From Bacillota bacterium (lineage in GTDB: Bacteria; Bacillota; Bacilli; Alicyclobacillales; SLC66), in contig JAKACU010000001.1 in NCBI GenBank assembly GCA_021821185.1, forward strand, positions 1-49,749: a DNA stretch of 49,749 nucleotides. Reading direction: 5' to 3'. Position 1 is the first letter of the stretch. Every line of letters begins with the position of its first letter. Shown piece by piece: positions 27,831 to 37,110 of this stretch. The notes beneath the pieces were generated by a model. The model worked only from the letters and a program-made list of their open reading frames with translations, made no database searches and was not told where the DNA came from. Position numbers and translations under genes: made by a program.

Positions 27831-29165
27831 ATGGATGAATCGTTTGATCGATTGCCGCCACAAAATATCGAAGCGGAACAGGCTGTAATCGGTGCGATTC
27901 TCATTGCGCCGGATATTCTTCCGAGTATTGCTGAGAGGTTGCACCCAGAAGACTTTTATCGGGGTGCACACCAATTGCTTTTTAAAGCAGCACTAGAAAT
28001 CTCAGAAAGTGGCGAACCTGTTGACATTGTCACCTTAACGGCGCGATTACAGGCACAAGGCAAGCTCGATGAAAGTGGCGGATTAGATTATCTTATCTCT
28101 TTATCGCGGTCTGTCCCAACGGCAGCCAATGCAGAGTACCATGCACAGATTATTGCAGATCGCGCTCTATTGCGGCGCTTGATTGGTGTAAGTACGGAAA
28201 TTGCGGCAACTGGCTACGCTGGCAGTGAAGATGTCGGTCAACTGCTTGACACGGCAGAAAGGCGTATCTTGGCGTTAGCACAGACGCGGACAGGGACAGG
28301 CTTCACTGTCATCAAAGACGTGCTAATGCAAGCATATGAGCGTATTGAGTTTTTGTACAATAATAAAGGCGGTATGACAGGCGTCGCTTCAGGTTATATG
28401 GAGCTTGATCATATGACTTCGGGATTTCAGCGATCCGACCTGATTATCATTGCTGCGCGACCTTCTGTCGGTAAAACGGCATTCGCATTAAATATTGCCC
28501 AGAATGTCGCGGTGCGTGTTCAGAAAACCGTGGCAGTATTTAGTTTGGAAATGTCCAAGGAACAACTTGTCCAACGTATGATATGTGCAGAGGCTAACAT
28601 CGACGCCAATGTGTTGCGAACAGGACAATTACAAGATGAGGATTGGACCAAGTTAACCATGGGTATTGCTTCTCTTTCTGACGCTCCACTTTTTATCGAC
28701 GACACGGCTGGGATCACGCTAACTGAGATGCGGTCTAGGCTGCGAAGATTGAAAGTGGAACACGGATTGGATCTGGTTGTTATCGACTATTTGCAGTTGA
28801 TTCAAGCGCATGGGCGCAGCGACAATAGGCAACAAGAGATCTCCGAAATATCACGAAGCCTTAAAGGGTTGGCCCGCGAATTGGATGTTCCTATTATCGC
28901 TTTGTCGCAGTTAAGCCGCTCAGTAGAGCAAAGGCAAGACAAGCGACCGATGCTTTCTGATATCAGAGAGTCGGGAAGTATCGAACAAGATGCTGATGTC
29001 GTAGCCTTTTTATATCGAGATGATTACTATGATCCTGAATCGGAAAAGAAAAACATCGTTGAAGTGATCATTGGCAAACAGCGCAATGGTCCGACTGGCA
29101 AGGTAGAACTCGTTTTTCTTAAGAACTTCAACAAATTTGTTTCACTTGAACGTGCGGCCAGGTGA
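27831..29165 (+). CDS. dnaB: Replicative DNA helicase
   Basis: Hexameric 5'-3' helicase of the replication fork (DnaC in B. subtilis nomenclature), 444 aa. The N-terminal domain begins DRLPPQNIEAEQAVIGA. The RecA-like core has Walker A ARPSVGKTAFALN, Walker B VVIDYLQLI, and SQLSRSVEQR...DIRESGSIEQDAD. No intein interrupts these usual insertion sites. ATG 27831 is 8 nt after AGGTGA; GTG 27819 directly after the rplI stop is an alternative. Confidence 0.97.
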   Translation: MDESFDRLPPQNIEAEQAVIGAILIAPDILPSIAERLHPEDFYRGAHQLLFKAALEISESGEPVDIVTLTARLQAQGKLDESGGLDYLISLSRSVPTAANAEYHAQIIADRALLRRLIGVSTEIAATGYAGSEDVGQLLDTAERRILALAQTRTGTGFTVIKDVLMQAYERIEFLYNNKGGMTGVASGYMELDHMTSGFQRSDLIIIAARPSVGKTAFALNIAQNVAVRVQKTVAVFSLEMSKEQLVQRMICAEANIDANVLRTGQLQDEDWTKLTMGIASLSDAPLFIDDTAGITLTEMRSRLRRLKVEHGLDLVVIDYLQLIQAHGRSDNRQQEISEISRSLKGLARELDVPIIALSQLSRSVEQRQDKRPMLSDIRESGSIEQDADVVAFLYRDDYYDPESEKKNIVEVIIGKQRNGPTGKVELVFLKNFNKFVSLERAAR

Positions 29166-29170
29166 CCTTT

Positions 29171-29680
29171 ATGCAATCGCGAAAAGAGCGTCATCGTCGC
29201 AAACCGATTACCCCCTCTCGCCTGTTTGAATACCTGTTTGGCTCATTGCGTTTAAAAGAACCACTCTATCAGCGGCAAAAAAAACGATTTGTTCGTCCGT
29301 ATCAAATACCCAAGACGAGTCGTTATCGTATGCGCAGAAGACATCTGCGCTTGCGGTTACGGCGAAGGCTTCAATGGATCAAGTATAGTAAGCGCATTGG
29401 TTATACGCTGTTAGGTGTGATCGTGGTACTTTGTATTACTTTTTGGGCAAAGTTTGCGATTGTGTATCATGTGCCTGCTTTTATGCAGACCGGTCGTTTG
29501 CAGGGAGCCATCGCCTATTTGGTGTACAAGTCTTGGTGGTTTGGCCCGCCACGCTTTGATCTCGCTCAATATACGAATATAAATCCTGATAACCCGTTAC
29601 AATCGCTGATAGTACAATTACAAAGATATCAAGACATCGTGACAAATCCATCAGAAATTTTATACGTTTGGACTCATTAG
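29171..29680 (+). CDS. Arginine-rich single-span membrane protein, unknown
   Basis: A 169-residue protein, not recognised. The first 75 residues are very basic (RKERHRRK, then RMRRRHLRLRLRRRLQWIKYSKR). One hydrophobic helix follows (about 76-98, GYTLLGVIVVLCITFW), then an outside domain of about 70 residues with no cysteines. The positive-inside rule puts the basic half in the cytoplasm, where it could bind nucleic acid or lipid head groups. ATG 29171 follows AGGTGA, which overlaps the dnaB stop, so translation is coupled to dnaB; GTG 29162 is also in frame. Confidence 0.75.
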   Translation: MQSRKERHRRKPITPSRLFEYLFGSLRLKEPLYQRQKKRFVRPYQIPKTSRYRMRRRHLRLRLRRRLQWIKYSKRIGYTLLGVIVVLCITFWAKFAIVYHVPAFMQTGRLQGAIAYLVYKSWWFGPPRFDLAQYTNINPDNPLQSLIVQLQRYQDIVTNPSEILYVWTH

Positions 29681-29688
29681 GTAGAACC

Positions 29689-29733
29689 AAATTCCGAACA
29701 TTACCTACCTATAAACAATCTTTATTCGTGTTT
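29689..29733. promoter_or_regulatory. PurR operator (PurBox pair) upstream of purA
   Basis: AATTCCGAACATT (29690-29702) matches the Bacillus PurBox consensus AWWWCCGAACWWT at every position. A degenerate inverted box lies at 29721-29733 (about 9 of 13 positions), at the usual spacing. Both sit just upstream of the purA -35, where PurR binds in the pur operon and purA of B. subtilis. No purR gene is in the window. Confidence 0.75.
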
Positions 29734-29739
29734 TTTTCA

Positions 29740-31084
<1,345 letters not shown>

Positions 31085-31091
31085 GGTAGAC

Positions 31092-31120
31092 TTGCATTTT
31101 GCGCGTAAACATGCTATATT
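31092..31120 (+). promoter_or_regulatory. Promoter for the tRNA cluster
   Basis: TTGCAT (31092-31097), 17 nt, TATATT (31115-31120), ending 18 nt before tRNA-Lys. Confidence 0.7.
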
Positions 31121-31138
31121 ATGTTGCACGCGCTTTTA

Positions 31139-31214
31139 GAGCCATTAGCTCAGTCGGTAGAGCACCTGACTTTTAATCAGGGTGTCCCGCGTTCGAGTCG
31201 CGGATGGCTCACCA
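31139..31214 (+). tRNA. tRNA-Lys (anticodon TTT)
   Basis: The acceptor stem GAGCCAT pairs with ATGGCTC; the anticodon stem CCTGA/TCAGG encloses CTTTTAA (anticodon TTT); the T loop is GTTCGAGTC. The CCA end is encoded. Confidence 0.96.
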
Positions 31215-31215
31215 T

Positions 31216-31290
31216 GGCCCCATGGTCAAGCGGTTAAGACACTGCCCTTTCACGGCGGAATCAGGGGTTCGAATCCCCTTGGGGTCACCA
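31216..31290 (+). tRNA. tRNA-Glu (anticodon TTC)
   Basis: The acceptor stem GGCCCCA pairs with TGGGGTC (one G-T pair); the anticodon loop CTTTCAC gives TTC; the T arm is AGGGGTTCGAATCCCCT. CCA is encoded. It starts 1 nt after tRNA-Lys. Confidence 0.96.
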
Positions 31291-31296
31291 GCATTT

Positions 31297-31371
<75 letters not shown>

Positions 31372-31374
31372 ACC

Positions 31375-31399
31375 AAACCGCACCGTAGTGCGGTTTTTT
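31375..31399 (+). terminator. Terminator of the tRNA cluster
   Basis: AAACCGCAC-CGTA-GTGCGGTTTTTT: an 8-9 bp stem with a T tail. Confidence 0.92.
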
Positions 31400-31439
31400 G
31401 TTTGCTTTGAAATCGACAAAAAATTGAGTGCTACAAACG

Positions 31440-31525
31440 AGATACAAAACTAATGTTCTAGAAGAAACAAGGAACCGGCAAAAGCTATGTCGTAGTGCAT
31501 GAGGATGTGTTACGAATTTAACCAA
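31440..31525 (-). pseudogene. Remnant of a tyrosine recombinase/integrase
   Basis: The minus strand in this gene-free stretch encodes VTHPHALRHSFCRFLV, which matches the box II HxLRH motif of tyrosine recombinases (usual form PHxLRHSFxxxLV). Reading continues without the expected GH and catalytic Tyr motifs, and no longer frame exists upstream, so only a fragment remains. It lies just past tRNA-Val; tRNA 3' ends are common integration sites. The match is short, so this is tentative. The rest of 31400-31577 holds nothing else that I can assign. Confidence 0.4.
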
Positions 31526-31577
31526 GCTTGTCTAGCTACGCCAAGAGCATTGCAATCTCGTTTACCAGTACCAGGCT

Positions 31578-32789
31578 CTACTCATATCGCAGTGAGTCGA
31601 TCGGATTGAGATTTGCTGCCTTGCTGGCTGGATAAATGCCGCATATGATACCGACCAAAGCCGAGAAGAGAAAACTCCCCAGAGCCGCCTGCCACGACAC
31701 AAGAGGCGGAAGGTGAGCAAATACCGAGACTAATTCTGCACACACGACGCCAAGAAAAATTCCCACCACACCCCCCGTGGTCGTTAGTACCATGGCCTCC
31801 ACAAGAAACTGCCACAAGATCGTTTTGCGGCTTGCGCCAAGCGATACTCGAATGCCAATCTCATGCGTGCGCTCCGTCACCGAAACAAGCATGATATTCA
31901 TCACACCAACCCCGCCGACGACAAGCGCGATCGCAGCAACTGCACCGATAATCGCTGTGATCACACCCGTGACAGAAGACACAGTGTTCTCGATGGTATG
32001 GATGTATGTGGACGCATTTTCAAACGCATCCGTATGATACTTTGCATTAAGCACCGCAATGACGCGGTTGGTCAGAGCCGTCACATCCTGTCCAGACTTT
32101 GGAATGATTCCCATCACATAAATGGGATAGCCCGGATACAAGTCCTCGTACGTCGTCGTAGGCAGTACCACATTGGTTTGCCCCTGCAGTCCAGCAAACA
32201 ACGTCTGATTGGTCGACTGTGCCACACCAATTACCTGCAGCAACTGCCCACGTAAAGATACATACTGCCCTATCGCATGCTGTACACTGCCGAAAAACGC
32301 AGTCGCTACATCTTTAAAGAGCACGATGACCGGACGGTGAGCCAGACGGTCGGCACTGACGTACATGCGGCCCGCAATGATTTGAAATTGATCGAGCCTT
32401 GGCAAAAACGAAGGCCCTGACATCACCTGCACATATTGTGATTTGCCGCCGTAGGTCAAGACATCTTGCGTATTTGGCGTCTGATATACATCTTGCACGC
32501 CAGAAAATCCGCTTACGATCTGAAAATCCGCTTGTGAAAATGTAGTAATTCCGCTTGAATGAAATGTCGGAGATTGCGTCAAAATCGCTTTTGGTGCAAT
32601 TTGAATTGTGCCTTGTGGAAAATTGGACGATATCTCATTGACGATGGCGACCTGCCCGCCCTGGCCAATGGCCACAATCGCGATAATCGAGCCAACGCCC
32701 ATAATGATGCCAAGCATCGTCAGAATGGACCGCAATTTGTTAGCGAGCAAAGACTCAAAAGCTGTACGCCATAGCTCCCATCCAATCAT
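31578..32789 (-). CDS. yknZ: ABC transporter permease, MacB/YknZ type
   Basis: A 403-residue FtsX/MacB-type permease: one N-terminal helix (about 20-42), a large extracellular MacB-PCD domain (about 50-250), and three C-terminal helices. The signature NKLRSILTMLGIIMGVGSII at the N-terminus and GGVGVMNIMLVSVTERTHEIGIRVSLGA before the last helices are typical. The start ATG 32789 overlaps the ATPase stop by 4 nt. With the three preceding genes it forms a yknWXYZ-like operon, which in B. subtilis protects against the SdpC toxin. Substrate here is inferred only from that homology. Confidence 0.9.
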   Translation of the reverse strand: MIGWELWRTAFESLLANKLRSILTMLGIIMGVGSIIAIVAIGQGGQVAIVNEISSNFPQGTIQIAPKAILTQSPTFHSSGITTFSQADFQIVSGFSGVQDVYQTPNTQDVLTYGGKSQYVQVMSGPSFLPRLDQFQIIAGRMYVSADRLAHRPVIVLFKDVATAFFGSVQHAIGQYVSLRGQLLQVIGVAQSTNQTLFAGLQGQTNVVLPTTTYEDLYPGYPIYVMGIIPKSGQDVTALTNRVIAVLNAKYHTDAFENASTYIHTIENTVSSVTGVITAIIGAVAAIALVVGGVGVMNIMLVSVTERTHEIGIRVSLGASRKTILWQFLVEAMVLTTTGGVVGIFLGVVCAELVSVFAHLPPLVSWQAALGSFLFSALVGIICGIYPASKAANLNPIDSLRYE

Positions 32790-33466
32790 GACAAAGCCAC
32801 CTCATCACTTTCGACTTGTCCGTCGCGAATGTGGACGATGCGCCTTGCAAAACGCGCAATCTCTTGGTCATGCGTAATCAACACCACAGTTGTTCCCGTG
32901 TTATTGACCTCTTGGATCAAATCCAGGATCTGATGGCTCGTCACTGAATCAAGCGAACCGGTGGGTTCGTCCGCAAGGAGCACCGGTGGGTCATTTGCCA
33001 AAGCCCTGGCGATGGCAACGCGTTGTTTTTGGCCTCCAGACAGCTCATTGGGACGATGTGCCACGCGGTCGTCGAGCCCTACCTTTTGCAGTAATTCGTG
33101 AGCACGTTTTCGCCTTGCATAAGTAGCCATACCTGCATACACCATGGGAATTTCCACGTTGCGTAGGGCAGTCATACGCGGCAGCAGGTAAAAATTCTGA
33201 AAAACAAACCCTATCTTGTGATTGCGTATTGCCGACATGCGCTCATTGGACAATTTGGCAATCTGCTGTCCATCCAGTGTGTAGGTGCCGCTAGACGGCG
33301 TATCAAGACAGCCGATCATATTCATGAGCGTGGATTTCCCCGATCCCGATGGCCCAAGAAGTGCGACAAACTCCCCTTGGCCAATGTGCAGGTCGACATG
33401 GCGCAGCACTTCAATCGTTTGCGCGCCGACCCGATAGGATTTTGATACATCCGTCAATTCGATCAC
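32786..33466 (-). CDS. yknY: ABC transporter ATP-binding protein, MacB/LolD/YknY type
   Basis: A 226-residue ATPase with Walker A GPSGSGKST, Q-loop FQNFYLLPRMT, signature LSGGQKQR, Walker B VLLADEPTGSLD, and H-loop THD. Sequence type is that of MacB/LolD exporters. GTG 33466 overlaps the stop of the adaptor gene (GTGA), and its own stop overlaps the permease start. It powers the YknXYZ-type export complex. Confidence 0.93.
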   Translation of the reverse strand: MIELTDVSKSYRVGAQTIEVLRHVDLHIGQGEFVALLGPSGSGKSTLMNMIGCLDTPSSGTYTLDGQQIAKLSNERMSAIRNHKIGFVFQNFYLLPRMTALRNVEIPMVYAGMATYARRKRAHELLQKVGLDDRVAHRPNELSGGQKQRVAIARALANDPPVLLADEPTGSLDSVTSHQILDLIQEVNNTGTTVVLITHDQEIARFARRIVHIRDGQVESDEVALS

Positions 33467-34593
33467 GACACCTTCACTTCCTCACCCGAGTAGAGATTGG
33501 AAGAAGGATTCAGCACCACGCGATCGCCCTTATGCAGCCCGGATGTCACCTGAACGATATTGTTGCCCGTGATACCTAGCGTAATTGTATGCAAATGCAC
33601 TTGATTGCCGTGTACAACCCAGACCTGGCTCCCTGATCCAGTTTCCACTAGAGCCGAGTAAGGAATCGCCAAGCCATGCACTGTCTTTGAATTGATCGTC
33701 AAATTAACGGAAAAGCCCAGATGAACAGGAAAACTTTTGCTCACGTTTACTTCAATTGGCACCATCGCCGAGGAATTCGTTGCCGCATTGGCCAAAACAA
33801 CCGCCATGGGCGCAACGCGTGAAATCGTACCACGCCATGAATGCCCCGGCCATGCATCACTGGTAATCGTCACAGGAAGTCCTGACCCCACCGTCGTGGA
33901 ATCCATTTGCGAAAGTGATGCGCTCACATACAAGTCTTTTAAGTCATCGATGACAACAAGTGGACCTGTTAGCGCGTTTTGAGATCCCGGCGGGTTAACT
34001 GCGGTCACCGTACCTGCAATCGGACTAAGAAGTTCACTACTCGCCTGTGAAGCTCTTGCCGATTCCACTTGCACAAGTGCATTTTGGTATTGCAATTGCG
34101 CACTTTGTGCCTGTTCCAACAATTGCACGTATGCTGCCGATGAATGCGGCACGTGCTGACGATCTGCCTGCACAAGCAGTTGCTTATCTTCTTGCCACAT
34201 AGCATATTGAATGTGTTTTGCCGCAAGTGCTACGGACAGTTGCGTACTTTGTTGTTGATTAGGAAATGTCGCAACAACCTGCCCCTGCAAAACCGTATCA
34301 CCTACTGCCACATTCACCGTGGGAGAAACGCCAACGTTGCTTGGCGCAAACACGGATGCTTCGTGTATGGTTGCGACGGTGCCTGTGGTAAACAATTGTT
34401 GCGCGATCGATTCACTTTTCACCGAGGCAACCGTCACTTGTGCGGATGCCTGTGGTCCACCGCGATGAGCCAAAATGTAGGCAAGAACAACGATGACGAT
34501 TGCGACGAGCAGAAAGAGCCACGCGTAGCGTTGCCAAAAGTGCCGTTTTACTGTTGTTGTCAGATCTTCTAAATGAACATGGAGAGAATCCAT
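33463..34593 (-). CDS. yknX: Membrane fusion (adaptor) protein, YknX/MacA type
   Basis: A 376-residue adaptor with an N-terminal membrane anchor (about residues 22-44), a lipoyl/barrel-sandwich hybrid domain split by a helical hairpin rich in Gln and Ala (about 115-185), then beta-barrel and membrane-proximal domains. LSPIAGTVTAVNPPGS is the typical second lipoyl half. ATG 34593 follows GGAG with 7-nt spacing and overlaps the end of the Yip1 gene by 25 nt. In B. subtilis YknX oligomerises with YknYZ and needs YknW. Confidence 0.9.
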   Translation of the reverse strand: MDSLHVHLEDLTTTVKRHFWQRYAWLFLLVAIVIVVLAYILAHRGGPQASAQVTVASVKSESIAQQLFTTGTVATIHEASVFAPSNVGVSPTVNVAVGDTVLQGQVVATFPNQQQSTQLSVALAAKHIQYAMWQEDKQLLVQADRQHVPHSSAAYVQLLEQAQSAQLQYQNALVQVESARASQASSELLSPIAGTVTAVNPPGSQNALTGPLVVIDDLKDLYVSASLSQMDSTTVGSGLPVTITSDAWPGHSWRGTISRVAPMAVVLANAATNSSAMVPIEVNVSKSFPVHLGFSVNLTINSKTVHGLAIPYSALVETGSGSQVWVVHGNQVHLHTITLGITGNNIVQVTSGLHKGDRVVLNPSSNLYSGEEVKVS

Positions 34594-35198
34594 ACCACCA
34601 CTCCAATCCACACAGTTTTACTTTTTGAACCTCCTGTGTAGACAGCCAAGCCGATGGTCACGATGAAAAGGGCCCAGATATCAAATACACTGATACGCGA
34701 AAGAATATTTGTCATGATGCCTGAACTCGGTACCATAGTGCCCAGCGACAATAAAGATATGACGTAGGAACCTGTTGCCACGGTGACGATCACGCTGACA
34801 ACGACACCAATCAATTGAAAAAGGGCTACATGAGCACCCAAAGCTGCTGCATTGCGGTAGGTAATACTATATCCGAATAGCTTTGCAAGAAGCCAGTATA
34901 AAAAGCCAAGCACAACGACACTGAGCCACGGAGCAATGAGTCCTCCGACAATCGTTGAAATTGGCATGATCGCTTTGGCCATTGCGTCTTGTTGCGAAGT
35001 CATTTTAGAAAACAATTGCAGGTATTGAGGAGAATGTAGGACGTAAGGAACCATAATAACTTCCATAAGTGCTGAAACAATCGAAAGAGTCACCGCCAGC
35101 CAGATGAATCCAAGCTTTGGCTTTCTGGTCGAAAAATACTCCGTAGGACTGCTAAATAAGGTAAACAATGGAGATTTTGATAAAACTTCATCAGCCAT
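34569..35198 (-). CDS. yknW: Yip1-domain membrane protein, YknW type
   Basis: A 209-residue protein of five hydrophobic helices preceded by a short cytoplasmic segment (SPLFTLFSSPTEYFSTRKPK), typical of bacterial Yip1-domain proteins. At the head of an MFP-ATPase-permease set it corresponds to YknW, which assists assembly of the YknXYZ complex. ATG 35198 follows GGGGG with 9-nt spacing; the in-frame upstream codons to 35282 are rejected. Sequence identity to YknW is not tested; context carries the call. Confidence 0.8.
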   Translation of the reverse strand: MADEVLSKSPLFTLFSSPTEYFSTRKPKLGFIWLAVTLSIVSALMEVIMVPYVLHSPQYLQLFSKMTSQQDAMAKAIMPISTIVGGLIAPWLSVVVLGFLYWLLAKLFGYSITYRNAAALGAHVALFQLIGVVVSVIVTVATGSYVISLLSLGTMVPSSGIMTNILSRISVFDIWALFIVTIGLAVYTGGSKSKTVWIGVVVWILSMFI

Positions 35199-35223
35199 AA
35201 CACAATTCCCCCTGTGCATTGAT

Positions 35224-35247
35224 AATCTATGATAACATCCATAGATT
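35224..35247. promoter_or_regulatory. Inverted repeat upstream of the yknWXYZ-like operon
   Basis: AATCTATG (35224-35231) and CATAGATT (35240-35247) are a perfect 8-bp inverted repeat, 26 bp before the yknW start codon. It may be an operator or a leader hairpin. No sigma-A promoter is clear nearby. Confidence 0.4.
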
Positions 35248-35331
35248 GGAATACTATAACAGAATATTGTAAAATTCGCCATCCATTCTTGTGGATCCTT
35301 TTTTACTTTGTATCCCTTAACAACGGCTTTG

Positions 35332-35340
35332 TGGTATAAT
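35332..35340 (+). promoter_or_regulatory. Extended -10 promoter for the ydjO-like gene
   Basis: TGGTATAAT is a perfect extended -10 element; no good -35 lies at the usual distance. It implies an untranslated leader of about 115 nt before the ydjO-like gene, a feature seen in many cold-inducible genes. Confidence 0.5.
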
Positions 35341-35464
35341 TAGATGTTGTGAAGTTGCGACCATCCTTAATTCGTTTGCGGTAGTCGTTGGATAGTTTAG
35401 GAACGATATGGAGACACTGTATAGTGTTTTCCAAAGAATGCAGATGAAGTGGAGGGGTTTGACA

Positions 35465-35647
35465 ATGAGCTATTTTAATAATAGAAAAGCACCTGCAAGT
35501 GAGCAAGTGTATGCAGAAACTATGGTGTGGCAGTGCTCTGAATGTTCTTGCTGGTCACGCCCTGAGTTCATTACTGAAGAGGAGCCGGACTGCCCAGTTT
35601 GCCACAACCGCATGGTTCAAACCACGAAAAATATCCGCGTTCAATAG
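35465..35647 (+). CDS. Cold-inducible protein YdjO family, zinc-ribbon-like
   Basis: A 60-residue protein with two CxxC knuckles: CSEC and CPVC, separated by about 20 residues, with the family pattern TMVWQCSECSCWSRPEF then EEPDCPVCHNRM. B. subtilis YdjO is induced by cold. The two motifs would bind one zinc. ATG 35465 follows GGAGGGG. Its 3' end overlaps the convergent histidine kinase gene by 7 nt. Confidence 0.8.
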   Translation: MSYFNNRKAPASEQVYAETMVWQCSECSCWSRPEFITEEEPDCPVCHNRMVQTTKNIRVQ

Positions 35648-37110
35648 GTAAAGTAACGAATTAACACTTCAACCACGGCTCCGCCATGCCGATGATTGTA
35701 CAGGCTTAATGCACCAAAATGCCGTTCGGCTAATTCCTTTACGATGTATAAGCCTAGACCATCATGAAAGGCAGCGTCCGTTCGCGATAAATCACTGCGA
35801 TAAAACTTCCTACTCACTTTATCCATATCGTGAGGATTAAATCCAGGTCCTGTATCACGCAAGGATAGCGATGTGCTGTCCTTGCGAATGTCTATGTTCC
35901 ACGTGAAAAAGCCATTCTCAGGTGTGTAGCGTAAAGCATTGGCCATGATATTGTCCATAATTTGCGCTAAACGATCGACATCGACAAGTACCTCCAGCGA
36001 CTCCTCGGTAGCACAGGTAATCTGTTGCTTCATGGCCTTGCCCTGACTTTTTGCGAGGGCATCATAATCTGATAATTTCTCTTGAAAAAAGGCTTTAATG
36101 GCAACTCGTGTTGGAGTTAAAGTGAACTGGGGATTTTCAAGGTCAGTGATTGTCTTTAAATCGGCCAGTAGACGCACAATGCGATTGGCATTGCGATTAA
36201 TAATGCCAGCATAGCGGTGAACGACGTCCGGGAGGTCGCGCATGTCTTCTAACATCTCGGCATGACCCTGAATAATGGTCACGGGAGTTCTTACATCATG
36301 GGAGATTGCCTGTAACATTTCTCTGCGTTCATCTTCCAATGCCCACTGTCTTGTCAGCGCGTCTTTCAAATCAGACCGCATTTCTTCAAAGGCCAGCAGT
36401 AATTGTCCGATTTCATGATTGCCGTAGTCTTCAATCTGAAAATCAAGATCTCTCATTTGAATTTTGCGGGTAGCGCGTATCAAAGTTTGGACGGGTTGAT
36501 TAATATTCTTACTTAAACGGCGAGCAAAAAGATATGTGAAAAGACCAATGAAGAAAAATGGGGTGATGATTAGCGCGGCAAAAAATCCATAAATAATGAT
36601 TGGCGAAAAGTCGTATAAACTACTGATTGGTGTCTTCCATGCTAGATATAAGGCACCAGACAGTAAGCCTTGGTTGTTAGCAATCGGTATCAGTACAGAT
36701 GAGTCAGCACCCGTCAGGATATCAGCATGTACCAATAGGCGCACATTCATGTGGTTAAGTACGGTGTGCGCGGAGTAAAAGAGGCGATTCATGTCGGAGC
36801 CATAGATCGGTATTCCTGCAGTATTCATCACCTGATACCTGGTGAATGTATGTGCAAGTTGCGCATCTAATTGTGGCTTCCATGCTTTCGATAAAATATG
36901 TACGCCTTTTTGCTTTATATATGTTTCCAGTCTAGGTATCGAAGAATCTGCGTAATGATTTTGTCTCCCAAGAGATTTCATGACCACGAAATAGGTCGTG
37001 ATGGTACCGATAAAACTAAAGACGGCGATCATAATGACACCAACAATCACTTGATTCTTGATAGACAACCTGGTGAGGGAGAAGTATTTTTTCAGCGGAC
37101 GGCGTCCCAT
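35641..37110 (-). CDS. Two-component sensor histidine kinase
   Basis: A 489-residue membrane kinase: first helix (about 17-45), an extracellular sensor of about 130 residues, second helix (about 178-200), HAMP (ARRLSKNINQPVQTL), HisKA with His in ISHDVRTPVTIIQGH, and HATPase motifs (NIMANALRYTP, DTGPGF, DGLGLYIV). The extracellular domain is larger than in BceS-type intramembrane kinases. It overlaps the response regulator stop by 19 nt and is the last gene of an operon that starts with an ABC exporter, so it probably senses the compound or envelope damage handled by that transporter. Confidence 0.93.
   Translation of the reverse strand: MGRRPLKKYFSLTRLSIKNQVIVGVIMIAVFSFIGTITTYFVVMKSLGRQNHYADSSIPRLETYIKQKGVHILSKAWKPQLDAQLAHTFTRYQVMNTAGIPIYGSDMNRLFYSAHTVLNHMNVRLLVHADILTGADSSVLIPIANNQGLLSGALYLAWKTPISSLYDFSPIIIYGFFAALIITPFFFIGLFTYLFARRLSKNINQPVQTLIRATRKIQMRDLDFQIEDYGNHEIGQLLLAFEEMRSDLKDALTRQWALEDERREMLQAISHDVRTPVTIIQGHAEMLEDMRDLPDVVHRYAGIINRNANRIVRLLADLKTITDLENPQFTLTPTRVAIKAFFQEKLSDYDALAKSQGKAMKQQITCATEESLEVLVDVDRLAQIMDNIMANALRYTPENGFFTWNIDIRKDSTSLSLRDTGPGFNPHDMDKVSRKFYRSDLSRTDAAFHDGLGLYIVKELAERHFGALSLYNHRHGGAVVEVLIRYFTY
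35895..35910. promoter_or_regulatory. Degenerate parS-like site
   Basis: TGTTCCACGTGAAAAA matches the parS consensus at 14 of 16 positions, inside the histidine kinase gene about 27 kb from the origin. Secondary parS sites at such distances occur in bacilli. It could also be chance. Confidence 0.35.
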
